The notes: generated by a model from the letters alone, not told the origin. 44,909 nt of DNA from Clostridia bacterium (GCA_017451485.1 JAFTOG010000035.1:1-44909); one strand, 5' to 3'. Numbered from the stretch's first letter, positions 8,274 to 15,894 are shown. Made by a program: numbers and translations.

Positions 8274-8800
8274 AGGAAAAGCTGGAAATATTAAAGCTAC
8301 TTGCAGATAAAACACGGCTTGATATATTGAATGCCCTTATGAAGGAGGATTCGTATGTTGAAAAAATAGCATGTGATTTATCTATAACTCCCGCTACAAT
8401 TTGCTACCACCTTAAGAAGATGGAGAGCGCAGGAATGGTAAAGTGTAGCCGTTCACAGTTCTATATGATATATTCATTGAATAAGGAAATATTTGATAAG
8501 CCTCTTATAGATCTGGTGAAGAAGGACACACCTTTGGAGAATTCCGAGGATAGATACAAAAAAGAGGTCATATCCAACTTTTTTAAGTTAGGCAAGCTTG
8601 TATCTATTCCCACTCAAAGAAAGAAGAGAGAAATAGTCCTTGCTGAAATATCCAAGAGCTTTGAGGAAGGAAAAATCTATTTGGAAAAGGAGGTAGACGA
8701 AATTATCCATATGTTCCACGAGGACCACTGTACCGTAAGGCGTGAAATGATAGCCTGCGGTCTTATGAAAAGGGATAACGGAAAATACCGGATAATTTAA
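8270..8800 (+). CDS. ArsR-type HTH regulator fused to a DUF2087 domain
   Basis: Of 176 residues, the first 80 are an ArsR/SmtB winged helix (LKLLADKTRLDILNALM, recognition region SITPATICYHLKKMESAGMV). Residues about 100-176 match DUF2087 (NFFKLGKLVSIPTQRKKREI, FHEDHCTVRREMIACGLM). Metal-binding cysteine clusters of true ArsR sensors are not evident, so the signal is unknown. GGGGGATG in the upstream gene serves as ribosome site. It overlaps the preceding gene by four bases and probably autoregulates through the inverted repeat at 7690-7713. Confidence 0.88.
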   Translation: MKEKLEILKLLADKTRLDILNALMKEDSYVEKIACDLSITPATICYHLKKMESAGMVKCSRSQFYMIYSLNKEIFDKPLIDLVKKDTPLENSEDRYKKEVISNFFKLGKLVSIPTQRKKREIVLAEISKSFEEGKIYLEKEVDEIIHMFHEDHCTVRREMIACGLMKRDNGKYRII

Positions 8801-8803
8801 GCT

Positions 8804-9010
8804 ATGAAAAAAATAATCATATCCGAAAAGATAAAAAATTATCGCAAGGCAAATAAGCTTACACAGGAGGAATTCGGTCAGATTATGGGTATTTCTGCTC
8901 AGGCGGTGTCCAAATGGGAGAGAGTTGAGTGCTATCCCGATATATTTATCTTACCCGACCTTGCCCGACTTTTTAACTGCCGTGTGGATGATTTCTTTGT
9001 ATTCAAATAA
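8804..9010 (+). CDS. Small XRE-family HTH regulator
   Basis: The 68-residue protein is only a Cro/C1-type helix-turn-helix (YRKANKLTQEEFGQIMG, ISAQAVSKWERVECYPDI) with no effector domain. It starts three bases after the ArsR-DUF2087 stop and has no clear ribosome site of its own, which suggests translational coupling. It may bind its operator alone or with the upstream regulator. Confidence 0.85.
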   Translation: MKKIIISEKIKNYRKANKLTQEEFGQIMGISAQAVSKWERVECYPDIFILPDLARLFNCRVDDFFVFK

Positions 9011-9039
9011 GGTAATAACAGAGATTAAGAAGGTATGAA

Positions 9040-9795
9040 ATGAAGGAAATAAGTATAGATAAAGTGATTTTCATCTTGAAAAATAACACAATTAAATATA
9101 CTATGGAAATAGATAATCTTAATTATGTGTCAAGGGACAAAACAAAATGCCTTGATTTTGAAAATGCATTTGTAATTATAACTAAAGAGAAAGAAACTTT
9201 TATAAGGATAATACCAACAAACGCTTCGTGTGATTACAACGAGATTTGGGAACAAATAAAGACTAATGAAAATATCTGCTTGTCGGTTAATACAGATAAT
9301 GAAAATGAAGAAATGGTCAGGGGAGTGTTTGGAAAACACTTTGATTCCGTAAGAGCCACAGTTGATTATGCTTGTATGAAAAAGTCTGGACACGAAGTAA
9401 ATGGAAACATAAGAATTTTAGCGGAAGAGGACAAGGACTCTTTTATATCAATGGAGAACACTCCACAGCAGTATCGCCCACCACTCAATGTACTTTTTTC
9501 CGTTTTTGTAACAGAGGGAAACGGCGAAATAATTGCGTATTATGATGGAGAAAGAATATTGGGATATCTTTCATATAACAGTCTGTATGATGATGTATAT
9601 GATGTAGATTATATTTATGTTTCGCCATCTCATCAGGGAAAGGGCATTGGCAAACAGCTCGCAAACGCATATGCTTCCATAATCAAGGATAGAGGAGGCA
9701 TTGCATATTGGAGCAATGCTAAAAATATTGCCAGTGAAAAAACTGCAAAATCAGCAGGATTTGTGTTAATAAGAAAAGCATTGATATTCAAATAA
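9040..9795 (+). CDS. GNAT-family N-acetyltransferase with an extra N-terminal domain
   Basis: The 251-residue protein has an acetyl-CoA binding core at about 165-250 (IAYYDGERILGYLSY, DVDYIYVSPSHQGKGIGKQL, NIASEKTAKSAGFV). The motif A sequence HQGKGIGKQL is intact. The first 130 residues are not a typical GNAT fold segment and may recognise the substrate. It is 29 bases after the XRE gene and shares the downstream terminator, so it is the fourth gene of the 7764 operon. Substrate unknown. Confidence 0.88.
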   Translation: MKEISIDKVIFILKNNTIKYTMEIDNLNYVSRDKTKCLDFENAFVIITKEKETFIRIIPTNASCDYNEIWEQIKTNENICLSVNTDNENEEMVRGVFGKHFDSVRATVDYACMKKSGHEVNGNIRILAEEDKDSFISMENTPQQYRPPLNVLFSVFVTEGNGEIIAYYDGERILGYLSYNSLYDDVYDVDYIYVSPSHQGKGIGKQLANAYASIIKDRGGIAYWSNAKNIASEKTAKSAGFVLIRKALIFK

Positions 9796-9799
9796 AATA

Positions 9800-9840
9800 A
9801 CGCCATTGACTTAAAAAATCAATGGCGTTTAGTATTTTTT
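9800..9840 (+). terminator. Rho-independent terminator
   Basis: ACGCCATTGA (9800-9809) pairs with TCAATGGCGT (9819-9828) ahead of a T-rich tail. It sits between two convergent genes. Confidence 0.85.
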
Positions 9841-9848
9841 ATGACATT

Positions 9849-10673
9849 TTATTTAATAAAAGAGGAAATTGCAGCACCGATTACAGTACTGTACTGGGCG
9901 TTTTCGGGAACTATGATATTTGTATCGAAGCAACGGTTGAACATATCAACCACATTTTGGGTTTGGGACATACGGGTAAGATTTCCTGTAAATACAATAT
10001 CGGAAATACCGTACTGTCTGGATGCAAATACAGCCATCATTCCAACGGTTTCAAATACCATATTAATAAGACCTAAGGCAATATCGTTTTTAGACGCTAT
10101 ATCACTTACCCTACCGAAGTTAGCAGCAGTAAGCTCAGCCCTAAGCCCTGCATTTTTCTTGGAAAGGTGGCTAACTTTAAGGTCAATATTTTCAATTTTT
10201 CCGGTCTGTGCTATTTCGTCAATGTGCTGTATGGTGTCAAGTCCGAGCATCTTTTTGGAAAGACCCATAAGAGTACCACCACCAACACCGGTACCTCCAA
10301 GGTACTCCGGCTCACAGCCGTCAACAGCGTGGACAATAGCTGTACCTGTACCCATGCTTACAATTATAGCATCCTTAAAATCGGATAGGTAAAGACCACC
10401 AAGACCGATACACTTAAATTCGGGAACAGTCTCACATTTAAGATTATAAATTGGCTTGTTGATAAATGAGGAGCCAACACCTGTAATCATAACCCTTTCT
10501 ATATCGGAAAGAGAAAGATTGTTGGTTTCTGTAAATTTGCCGAGAGCACCGTAAACCGATGTTATAGGATCGTTTGCAGTAACACAAAATGGTGCCATAA
10601 GATTTTTATTTTCGTCAAATCCTACTATTTTAGTGGTGCTTCCACCTACATCAATTCCAATAACGACTCCCAT
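9849..10673 (-). CDS. coaW: Type II pantothenate kinase
   Basis: The 274-residue ASKHA-fold kinase has phosphate-1 loop GIDVGGSTTK (6-15), the ITGVGSSFI block, SMGTGTAIVH with phosphate-2 Gly residues, and the GGTGVGGGTLMGLSKKMLG segment typical of type II (fumble-like) PanK. Type II enzymes phosphorylate pantothenate as the first step of coenzyme A synthesis; many Clostridia use type III (CoaX) instead. The gene has a GGAGGT ribosome site and its own promoter. An alternative would be another BadF/ASKHA kinase, but length and motifs favour CoaW. Confidence 0.88.
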   Translation of the reverse strand: MGVVIGIDVGGSTTKIVGFDENKNLMAPFCVTANDPITSVYGALGKFTETNNLSLSDIERVMITGVGSSFINKPIYNLKCETVPEFKCIGLGGLYLSDFKDAIIVSMGTGTAIVHAVDGCEPEYLGGTGVGGGTLMGLSKKMLGLDTIQHIDEIAQTGKIENIDLKVSHLSKKNAGLRAELTAANFGRVSDIASKNDIALGLINMVFETVGMMAVFASRQYGISDIVFTGNLTRMSQTQNVVDMFNRCFDTNIIVPENAQYSTVIGAAISSFIK

Positions 10674-10701
10674 ATGTACCTCCGTAAGCTTTATCTTCTA
10701 T

Positions 10702-10730
10702 ATTTTAACATCTTTAACTGTAAAAATCAA
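10702..10730 (-). promoter_or_regulatory. Promoter of coaW
   Basis: On the minus strand TTGATT (10725-10730), 17-bp spacer and TAAAAT (10702-10707) with an upstream TG. Confidence 0.6.
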
Positions 10731-10762
10731 TATTATTATATAAATTTGCCTTTGGACAACAT

Positions 10763-10790
10763 AAAAAGCAGAGATTTCTCTCTGCTTTTT
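10763..10790 (-). terminator. Rho-independent terminator of the ThuA-like gene
   Basis: AAAAAGCAGAGA and TCTCTGCTTTTT form a 12-bp stem with a four-base loop. It lies just beyond the stop at 10800. Confidence 0.8.
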
Positions 10791-10799
10791 ATATGTGAA

Positions 10800-11519
10800 T
10801 TACTTTTCGATTCTGGGCATCCAAGGACAAGTGAGCTCAGGAATTCTGTATACGGGCTTTGCCCATCTTACAGCGTTTGTAATAATTTTCTGTACGTTTT
10901 CATTGAGGAATGTGGGGAATGTTTCATGACCGGGCTGGAAATAGAATACCTTTCCGTTTTCTCTGTGCCAGATGCAAGCAGAACGGAAGATTTCACCACC
11001 GTTGTACCAGCCAACCATAAGAAGCTTATCAGGATCGGGAATACCGAAGGGCTCCATATATGTTTCTTCTGCCTCAAGCTCAAAATATCTGTCGGTGATG
11101 CCCTCCATAATGGGATGGTTGTGGTCAATTACCCAAAGTCTTTCCTTATCTTCACTTTCTCTCCAACCGAGATTACAGGTTGTACCCATAAGAAGCTTGA
11201 AGGGCTTGGAGTGGTGAGCAGAGTGGAGAAAAATAATACCCATTCCACGGAGAACAGCCTCCTTAACCTTAACAGCGATTTCATCGGGAACCTGACCGTG
11301 GCGAACATGACCCCACCAGATCATAACATCAGTATCCTCAAGAAGCTCGTCTGTGATACCGCAGTTTTCGTCGTCAAGGGTAATAGTTCTTACCTGGATA
11401 TCCTCATTCTTGCCGAGAAATTCAGCAATGGCCTTGTGCATACCCTCAGGATAAATCGCTTTTACCTTTTCGTCAGTCTTTTCATGGCAAAACTCATTCC
11501 ATACAGTAACCTTAATCAT
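10800..11519 (-). CDS. ThuA-domain protein (trehalose-utilisation family)
   Basis: The 239-residue protein is a single class-I glutamine-amidotransferase-like (ThuA) domain: VTVWNEFCHEK at the start, DVMIWWGHVRHGQ, GMGIIFLHSAHHSKPF, and KVFYFQPGHETFPTFL near the end. ThuA proteins occur in sugar-utilisation loci and are linked to oxidised disaccharide metabolism; the exact reaction here is unknown. No signal peptide. It is divergent from the ung-isomerase pair, which may belong to a related sugar theme through the isomerase at 12347. Ribosome site AAGGAG precedes the ATG. Confidence 0.88.
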   Translation of the reverse strand: MIKVTVWNEFCHEKTDEKVKAIYPEGMHKAIAEFLGKNEDIQVRTITLDDENCGITDELLEDTDVMIWWGHVRHGQVPDEIAVKVKEAVLRGMGIIFLHSAHHSKPFKLLMGTTCNLGWRESEDKERLWVIDHNHPIMEGITDRYFELEAEETYMEPFGIPDPDKLLMVGWYNGGEIFRSACIWHRENGKVFYFQPGHETFPTFLNENVQKIITNAVRWAKPVYRIPELTCPWMPRIEK

Positions 11520-11555
11520 AATATTTCTCCTTCTAAAGAAAATTTTACTACGATA

Positions 11556-11584
11556 AGTATACCATATAATGTAAATAAATTCAA
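11556..11584 (-). promoter_or_regulatory. Promoter of the ThuA-like gene
   Basis: Minus strand TTGAAT (11579-11584), 17-bp spacer and TGG-TATACT (11556-11561). Confidence 0.65.
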
Positions 11585-11603
11585 GGCTATACCGTTAAAA
11601 ATA

Positions 11604-11632
11604 TTGACACAGGGTCAAAAAAATGATATTAT
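11604..11632 (+). promoter_or_regulatory. Promoter of ung
   Basis: TTGACA (11604-11609), 17-bp spacer, TGA-TATTAT (11627-11632). The -35 is part of a small inverted repeat TTGAC-N5-GTCAA (11604-11618) that might bind a regulator. Confidence 0.65.
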
Positions 11633-11660
11633 AATGGTAATAAGAAACAAGGAGAGCTTT

Positions 11661-12350
11661 ATGGTTCATTTAGGTAACGATTGGGACAGTATTCTTGACG
11701 GTGAGTTTCAAAAGGAATACTATCTTAAGATAAGAGAAATATTGAAGACGGAATATTTTTCCCGTACTGTTTTCCCACCTATGAACGATATATTTAACGC
11801 CCTTAAATATACACCGTTCAGTAATACAAAGGTGGTTATCCTCGGTCAGGACCCATACCACGAGATTGGACAGGCACACGGGCTTTCCTTTTCTGTAAGG
11901 AAGGGAATTAAAATCCCTCCATCTCTTGTAAACATTTACAAGGAGCTTCATACTGATATAGGTATGGATATTCCCAACCACGGAGAGCTGACAAGCTGGG
12001 CGAAGCAGGGGGTACTGTTGCTTAATGCCACACTTACGGTAAGAGAAGGACAGGCAAACAGCCACCAGAATATCGGCTGGAGCATATTTACCGATGAGGT
12101 TATAAAAAAGCTTGATAAATCCGATAGCCCAATGGTCTTTATTTTGTGGGGTGGTAACGCAAGAAGTAAGAAAAAATACATAACCAATAAGAACCATTTT
12201 GTAATAGAATCCGTACACCCCTCCCCACTTTCTGCATATAACGGGTTCTTTGGCTCCCGTCCCTTTTCAAGAGCAAATGAATTTTTGGCATCCCACGGTT
12301 TAACACCGATAAATTGGAATAGCGTAAATGAATGTGAGGTAGAAAAATGA
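11661..12350 (+). CDS. ung: Uracil-DNA glycosylase (family 1)
   Basis: The 229-residue enzyme removes uracil from DNA as the first step of base-excision repair. The water-activating loop GQDPYHE is at 62-68 (Asp64), and the DNA-intercalation loop HPSPLSAYNGFFGSRPF begins at His186. LLLNATLTVREGQANSHQ and FILWGGNAR are also family-typical. The ATG at 11661 has AAGGAGA upstream; the same frame stays open for about 1 kb further upstream but only opposite the ThuA-like gene. Its last bases overlap the start of the isomerase gene, so they form a two-gene operon. Confidence 0.96.
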   Translation: MVHLGNDWDSILDGEFQKEYYLKIREILKTEYFSRTVFPPMNDIFNALKYTPFSNTKVVILGQDPYHEIGQAHGLSFSVRKGIKIPPSLVNIYKELHTDIGMDIPNHGELTSWAKQGVLLLNATLTVREGQANSHQNIGWSIFTDEVIKKLDKSDSPMVFILWGGNARSKKKYITNKNHFVIESVHPSPLSAYNGFFGSRPFSRANEFLASHGLTPINWNSVNECEVEK

Positions 12351-13216
12351 AGATTTCAACAGAAATATGGTCAAGTGCAAATGTGCTTGGTGAGGAAAGA
12401 GCAATCTATGAGCTTGCAAAGGCAGGCTTTGACGCCTGGGACTTTTCTATGTTTGAGATGGCTCGCATAGACTGGAGCACTAATAAGCTACAGCCTTCCA
12501 CCCATCCCTTAAGCGGTAATGATTATGTAGCCTTTGCAAAAAGACTTCGCAAGATTGGTGAGGACAACGGCATTTTCTGCAATCAGTCACACGCACCGTT
12601 CCCTTCATATGTCCCCGAGATCAGAGATATGCTTAAAAGAGCAATTGAATGTACTGCCATCGCAGGAGGACAGCATTGTATTATCCACCCCGATAATAAT
12701 AAGAGTGCAGAGGAGAATGCTGAAATGTATTTTGAGCTTCTTCCCTTTGCCAAGGAGCACGGAGTTAAAATAGCAACAGAGAATATGTGGAACTGGAACG
12801 GCAATGAGGACCATGCATCCCCTGCAGCCTGCTCTCATCACGATGATTTTCTTGCTCACCTGAATGCAGTAAACGACCCATATTTCGTAGCCTGCCTTGA
12901 TATCGGTCACGCAGAAATGAAGGGACTTGATACCTCTGCCAAGAAGATGATTCTTACCCTTGGTGACAAGCTGGAGGCACTTCATATTCACGATAATGAC
13001 AGATGGCACGACTCTCATAGAATTCCTTTCTCTATGGATATCAATTGGGAGGAGGTTGTAGGAGCCTTAAAGCAAATAAACTATAAGGGCGTATTCACCC
13101 TCGAGGCAGATGCTCATATTCGCACAACTGCAAAGACCGAGGAGGAGGTACTCCGAGAAATAGCAAATCTCAAAAGGGCTGCCCGTCGCCTCGCAGATAT
13201 GTTTGAAAAAGCATAA
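12347..13216 (+). CDS. Sugar phosphate isomerase/epimerase-like TIM-barrel protein
   Basis: The 289-residue protein has the xylose-isomerase-like (AP_endonuc_2) fold. Metal- and substrate-binding residues sit at strand ends as expected: QSHAPFPSY, HCIIHPDN, IATENMWNW (Glu), CLDIGHAEM (Asp, His), LHIHDNDRWHDSHRIPF, FTLEAD (Glu). Homologues interconvert ketoses or epimerise inositol-type sugars; the substrate is not deducible. The ATG overlaps the ung stop (ATGA), so translation is coupled even though the roles look unrelated. Confidence 0.88.
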   Translation: MKISTEIWSSANVLGEERAIYELAKAGFDAWDFSMFEMARIDWSTNKLQPSTHPLSGNDYVAFAKRLRKIGEDNGIFCNQSHAPFPSYVPEIRDMLKRAIECTAIAGGQHCIIHPDNNKSAEENAEMYFELLPFAKEHGVKIATENMWNWNGNEDHASPAACSHHDDFLAHLNAVNDPYFVACLDIGHAEMKGLDTSAKKMILTLGDKLEALHIHDNDRWHDSHRIPFSMDINWEEVVGALKQINYKGVFTLEADAHIRTTAKTEEEVLREIANLKRAARRLADMFEKA

Positions 13217-13233
13217 AATGTCATAAAAAAACC

Positions 13234-13265
13234 AAAACGGCTTGAAAAATTCAAGCCGTTTTGCT
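13234..13265. terminator. Bidirectional terminator
   Basis: AAAACGGCTTGAA (13234-13246) and TTCAAGCCGTTTT (13250-13262) form a 13-bp stem. It separates the isomerase gene from the convergent GNAT gene and can act for both. Confidence 0.88.
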
Positions 13266-13268
13266 GTT

Positions 13269-13706
13269 TTATAAGAGCTTAATGTATATAAAAACTTCGT
13301 TCCCACGCTTATTTAACATTTCGCAATCTAAAATAAAGCCAAGCTTTTCGTGAAGGCGTATGCTGGCGATATTGTCTTTCCTTATTTGAGCCGTTGCAAT
13401 TTTATATCCTGACCTTTTGGCGTAATCATATGCTTGCTTCATAGCCTCATATGCATATCCTTTACAACGGTACTCCTCAAGTATTTCGGGACCTGCACTT
13501 ATGATATACTCATTGTGCTGATACAAGAAAATACATCCAACTATCGTACCCTCTTCACATATCGCAAGCTTTTCTGAATACTTACCGTTAAATTCAAGGC
13601 TGTTCCATTCCTTAAGCATAGTCAATATTTCATTTTCCGTTTTGCTCGGAGACATTCGCTTTAAGACTTCTATATCTCCCTCGTTAAAATTTCTCAGATG
13701 TATCAT
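13269..13706 (-). CDS. GNAT-family N-acetyltransferase
   Basis: The 145-residue protein has the GNAT core: CEEGTIVGCIFLY, motif A region EEYRCKGYAYEAMKQAYDYA, and NIASIRLHEKLGF. The ATG at 13706 is chosen because AAAGGAGA lies just before it; the frame extends to 13757 but that part overlaps the upstream phosphorylase gene. It is the last gene of the Nudix-phosphorylase-GNAT transcript. Acceptor substrate unknown. Confidence 0.88.
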   Translation of the reverse strand: MIHLRNFNEGDIEVLKRMSPSKTENEILTMLKEWNSLEFNGKYSEKLAICEEGTIVGCIFLYQHNEYIISAGPEILEEYRCKGYAYEAMKQAYDYAKRSGYKIATAQIRKDNIASIRLHEKLGFILDCEMLNKRGNEVFIYIKLL

Positions 13707-13734
13707 GGACTCTCCTTTACAGTGGGATTTTTGA

Positions 13735-14493
13735 TTATAGGGAAAGAGCAAAGTCAATAGCCTTGAATATAATATTTTTACGCATATCGGCAGTCATTTT
13801 CCAATTCCATTTTTCTTCATTCTCCTTCAGTGGGTGAATATCTGATACCATAAGTATTGATACAGCTTTTATGCCTAAATATTGACTTACACTGAAAATA
13901 GCAGAGGCTTCCATATCAACGCCAACTGCACCCTTGTTACGCCATAATTCTTCTTTTTTGTATGTCTGTCTGTATACTGCATCAGTGGAAACAACAGGAT
14001 AGGAGATGCTTCCTTTCACATTTTTAATTGCTTTACTATACAGTAATTTATCGGGCTCAAAAAAATCGGTTTTGCAATGGTAATGCATTGATGTACCTTC
14101 CTCCGAGTAGGCAATATTGGGTATTATAATATCTCCGCATTTGACCCGGTTGGAAAAACCACCAATCATTCCAACAGAAATTATATTTTTAACCCCGTAT
14201 GCGTTTAATATTTCAACAGTATCAGCTGCCTGGGGTGCACCTCTGCCACCGTTTAAAAGGCAAATTTCATTTTCATTTTTAATTTTATAAATGGGACAAG
14301 CGTTCAAAAATCGAGGTAAGCGTTCCGATATCAGCTCAACATCGTAGACTTCTTTGATGTAATTCATACCACTCATATAAAAAATCACAGCTGTTTCAGG
14401 TAATGAGAAGCTACCACATTTCGCATGAGCAGAGTTGATTTGTTCCTTAGCCGTAATTACAGGCTTAGATGTATCGAGCTTGTCAAACCACAT
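13735..14493 (-). CDS. Nucleoside phosphorylase (PNP/UDP family)
   Basis: The 252-residue protein has the phosphate-binding GRGAP at 83-87, the GMIGGFSNRVKCGDIIIP segment, STDAVYRQT, and the ribose/base-binding GVDMEASAIF at 191-200 with the conserved Met-Glu. These are diagnostic for trimeric/hexameric nucleoside phosphorylases, which cleave purine nucleosides or uridine with phosphate. I cannot fix base specificity. It sits five bases after the Nudix gene, consistent with a nucleotide salvage or clean-up unit. Confidence 0.88.
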   Translation of the reverse strand: MWFDKLDTSKPVITAKEQINSAHAKCGSFSLPETAVIFYMSGMNYIKEVYDVELISERLPRFLNACPIYKIKNENEICLLNGGRGAPQAADTVEILNAYGVKNIISVGMIGGFSNRVKCGDIIIPNIAYSEEGTSMHYHCKTDFFEPDKLLYSKAIKNVKGSISYPVVSTDAVYRQTYKKEELWRNKGAVGVDMEASAIFSVSQYLGIKAVSILMVSDIHPLKENEEKWNWKMTADMRKNIIFKAIDFALSL

Positions 14494-14498
14494 CGAGC

Positions 14499-14960
14499 TT
14501 ACCCCCTTAATTTATAATTTATGTACTCTTTAAGTGCTATTTCAATTGGCGGAGAAATGTTATCGGGAATTTTATCAGGCTCAAAAAATTTCAAGTCTTC
14601 CACTTCACTTTCTTGACAATGTAACTTGCCGCTATAATCCTTACATATATACACGATATCTATATTTGAAACCTCATCTCCGTTAGGGTATATATAATGA
14701 GTATCTTTCCCGGAAAAAACTCCGAAAAGAGTAAGCTTGTTAGCAATTAATCCTGTTTCCTCGAATAACTCTCTTTTTGCTGCATCCTCTACCTTTTCGT
14801 CAAGCTCTACAGAGCCGCCGGCATAACCCCAGCAATGATTATCTTTTCTTAATTGTAAAAGAATCCTTCCTTGATTATCTTCAACTATTATACTCGCACC
14901 AACCTGCATTAATGGTCTGTGCCCAACCACTTTTCTTAAATCTAAAATGTAACCCGACAT
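14499..14960 (-). CDS. Nudix hydrolase
   Basis: The 153-residue protein has a perfect Nudix box, beginning GGSVELDEKVEDAAKRELFE and continuing ETGL. Enzymes of this type hydrolyse nucleoside diphosphate derivatives such as oxidised nucleotides or sugar nucleotides. The ATG at 14960 (MSGYILDLRK) has AAAGGAGGGG upstream, so the earlier in-frame ATG at 14987 is rejected. It is the first gene of a three-gene operon with the phosphorylase and GNAT genes. Confidence 0.92.
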   Translation of the reverse strand: MSGYILDLRKVVGHRPLMQVGASIIVEDNQGRILLQLRKDNHCWGYAGGSVELDEKVEDAAKRELFEETGLIANKLTLFGVFSGKDTHYIYPNGDEVSNIDIVYICKDYSGKLHCQESEVEDLKFFEPDKIPDNISPPIEIALKEYINYKLRG

Positions 14961-14985
14961 AATATCCCCTCCTTTGCTATGTTTC

Positions 14986-15014
14986 ATTGTATCATAAAAA
15001 GAATGAATTTACAA
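14986..15014 (-). promoter_or_regulatory. Promoter of the Nudix operon
   Basis: Minus strand TTGTAA (15009-15014), 17-bp spacer and TGA-TACAAT (14986-14991). Confidence 0.6.
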
Positions 15015-15163
15015 CAAAAAGGTAGTATTAAAAGAGAAAAAACGCATATCGATTTGCTTGGTTTTTTCTTTGGCTAAAACCACTACCAGTTCGTTATCAT
15101 AAGGCTAGATGAAAGTAACTCGTTTGAGAGCTTTTCTTGAAATACAATGTAACCTTCCTAAAT

Positions 15164-15196
15164 AAAAAAAGGAGACATGGAATGCTTACGGTCTCC
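15164..15196 (-). terminator. Minus-strand terminator without an intact gene
   Basis: Read on the minus strand, GGAGAC (15191-15196) pairs with GTCTCC (15171-15176) and is followed by seven T. It would end a leftward transcript arriving from 15204-15370, where only a short frame remains. Confidence 0.6.
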
Positions 15197-15203
15197 ATTG
15201 AAA

Positions 15204-15365
15204 TCAATTTTTCGGTATAATTGTTTCAGAAATTTTATTTTTGAGGATTTTTCTTATCTTTTTTTCTTCTTTATCGTTTGGTATCACTTCGGTATTATGG
15301 AAAACATCGGGATTATATATATTATGTAAACCTTTAGTAGATAATTTAACTCTTTTATCTACCAA
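15204..15365 (-). pseudogene. Possible 3' remnant of a gene (53 codons)
   Basis: From a TTG at 15365 the minus strand reads LVDKRVKLSTKGLHNIYNPD ... EVIPNDKEEKKIRKILKNK and ends ISETIIPKN at a TGA. It is directly followed by a terminator hairpin, as a true 3' end would be. No ribosome site or start codon of quality exists and the frame is closed by TAG at 15372-15374, so it is more likely a leftover of a lost gene than a working small protein. I do not recognise it. Confidence 0.3.
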
Positions 15366-15372
15366 AGTAAAC
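15326..15372. repeat. Inverted repeat upstream of the XRE regulator promoter
   Basis: CTTTAGTAGATAA (15332-15344) pairs with TTATCTACCAAAG (15355-15367) in 12 of 13 positions. Both arms are flanked by TAAAC-type bases (GTAAAC at 15326, TAAAC at 15368). It ends 11 bp before the -35 at 15383, so it could be an operator of the HTH protein at 15468. Confidence 0.5.
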
Positions 15373-15382
15373 TAAGGGTAGG

Positions 15383-15411
15383 TTGCGTTTTTATGTTGGC
15401 AGTGGTATAAT
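15383..15411 (+). promoter_or_regulatory. Promoter of the XRE regulator gene
   Basis: TTGCGT (15383-15388), 17-bp spacer, TGG-TATAAT (15406-15411). Confidence 0.7.
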
Positions 15412-15467
15412 TTAATCAAGGAAGCCGGCATCCTTGAATTTGATTTGAAAATAAAGGAGAATTTATT

Positions 15468-15848
15468 ATGAAAACAATTGGAAATAGAATTGCAGAATTG
15501 CGTAATGAGAAAAACATGACACAGTCAGAGCTTGCGGAGCTCCTTCATATAAGTGACAAGGCAGTATCAAAATGGGAAAACACCGATAGCTGTCCCGATA
15601 TAAGCTTGCTACCCGCCCTTTCCGATATTTTTGAAGTGTCTATAGATTATCTTGTAAGAGGGGAAGCGTTCAAACCGCAAAAGATATTTTTTGGAAGTCC
15701 CTACAATGATAGAAACAAGATAAATGAATGCAATCTTGTAGACGGGCTTAATAAATATTATTTGCAGAGGGGATGGCACATTGTATCAACTCAACTGGAT
15801 TGCACAGAAGATTACTGTGTTGTGTTTGTAATAGAAAAGGAATTATAA
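15468..15848 (+). CDS. XRE-family HTH transcriptional regulator
   Basis: The 126-residue protein has an N-terminal Cro/C1 helix-turn-helix (IAELRNEKNMTQSELAELLH, ISDKAVSKWENTDSCPDI) in residues 7-65. The C-terminal 60 residues (KIFFGSPYNDRNKINECNLV ... YYLQRGWHIVSTQLDC) form an unassigned domain that may sense a ligand. AAAGGAG precedes the ATG. It stands alone between a remnant region and the convergent argS. Confidence 0.87.
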   Translation: MKTIGNRIAELRNEKNMTQSELAELLHISDKAVSKWENTDSCPDISLLPALSDIFEVSIDYLVRGEAFKPQKIFFGSPYNDRNKINECNLVDGLNKYYLQRGWHIVSTQLDCTEDYCVVFVIEKEL

Positions 15849-15858
15849 TAAACAAAAT

Positions 15859-15894
15859 AAGCAGACAGGCTTTAAAAGAAGTCTGTCTGCTTTT
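15859..15894. terminator. Terminator between the XRE gene and argS
   Basis: AAGCAGACAG (15859-15868) and CTGTCTGCTT (15883-15892), then TT. T-rich on both sides, so it may serve both convergent genes. Confidence 0.75.

Larger units (their letters stand above)
15015..15382. other. Long intergenic region with gene remnant, terminator and inverted repeat
   Basis: This stretch has no full gene. It holds a minus-strand hairpin terminator (15164-15196), a 53-codon minus-strand reading frame that ends just before it (15204-15365), and an inverted repeat (15332-15344 with 15355-15367). Beyond these, 15015-15160 shows nothing I can name. Confidence 0.5.

Noticed and set aside
10674..11660. Long in-frame 5' extension of ung
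   Set aside because: It is the antisense of the ThuA-like gene, and the true ung start has its own promoter and AAGGAGA at 11661.
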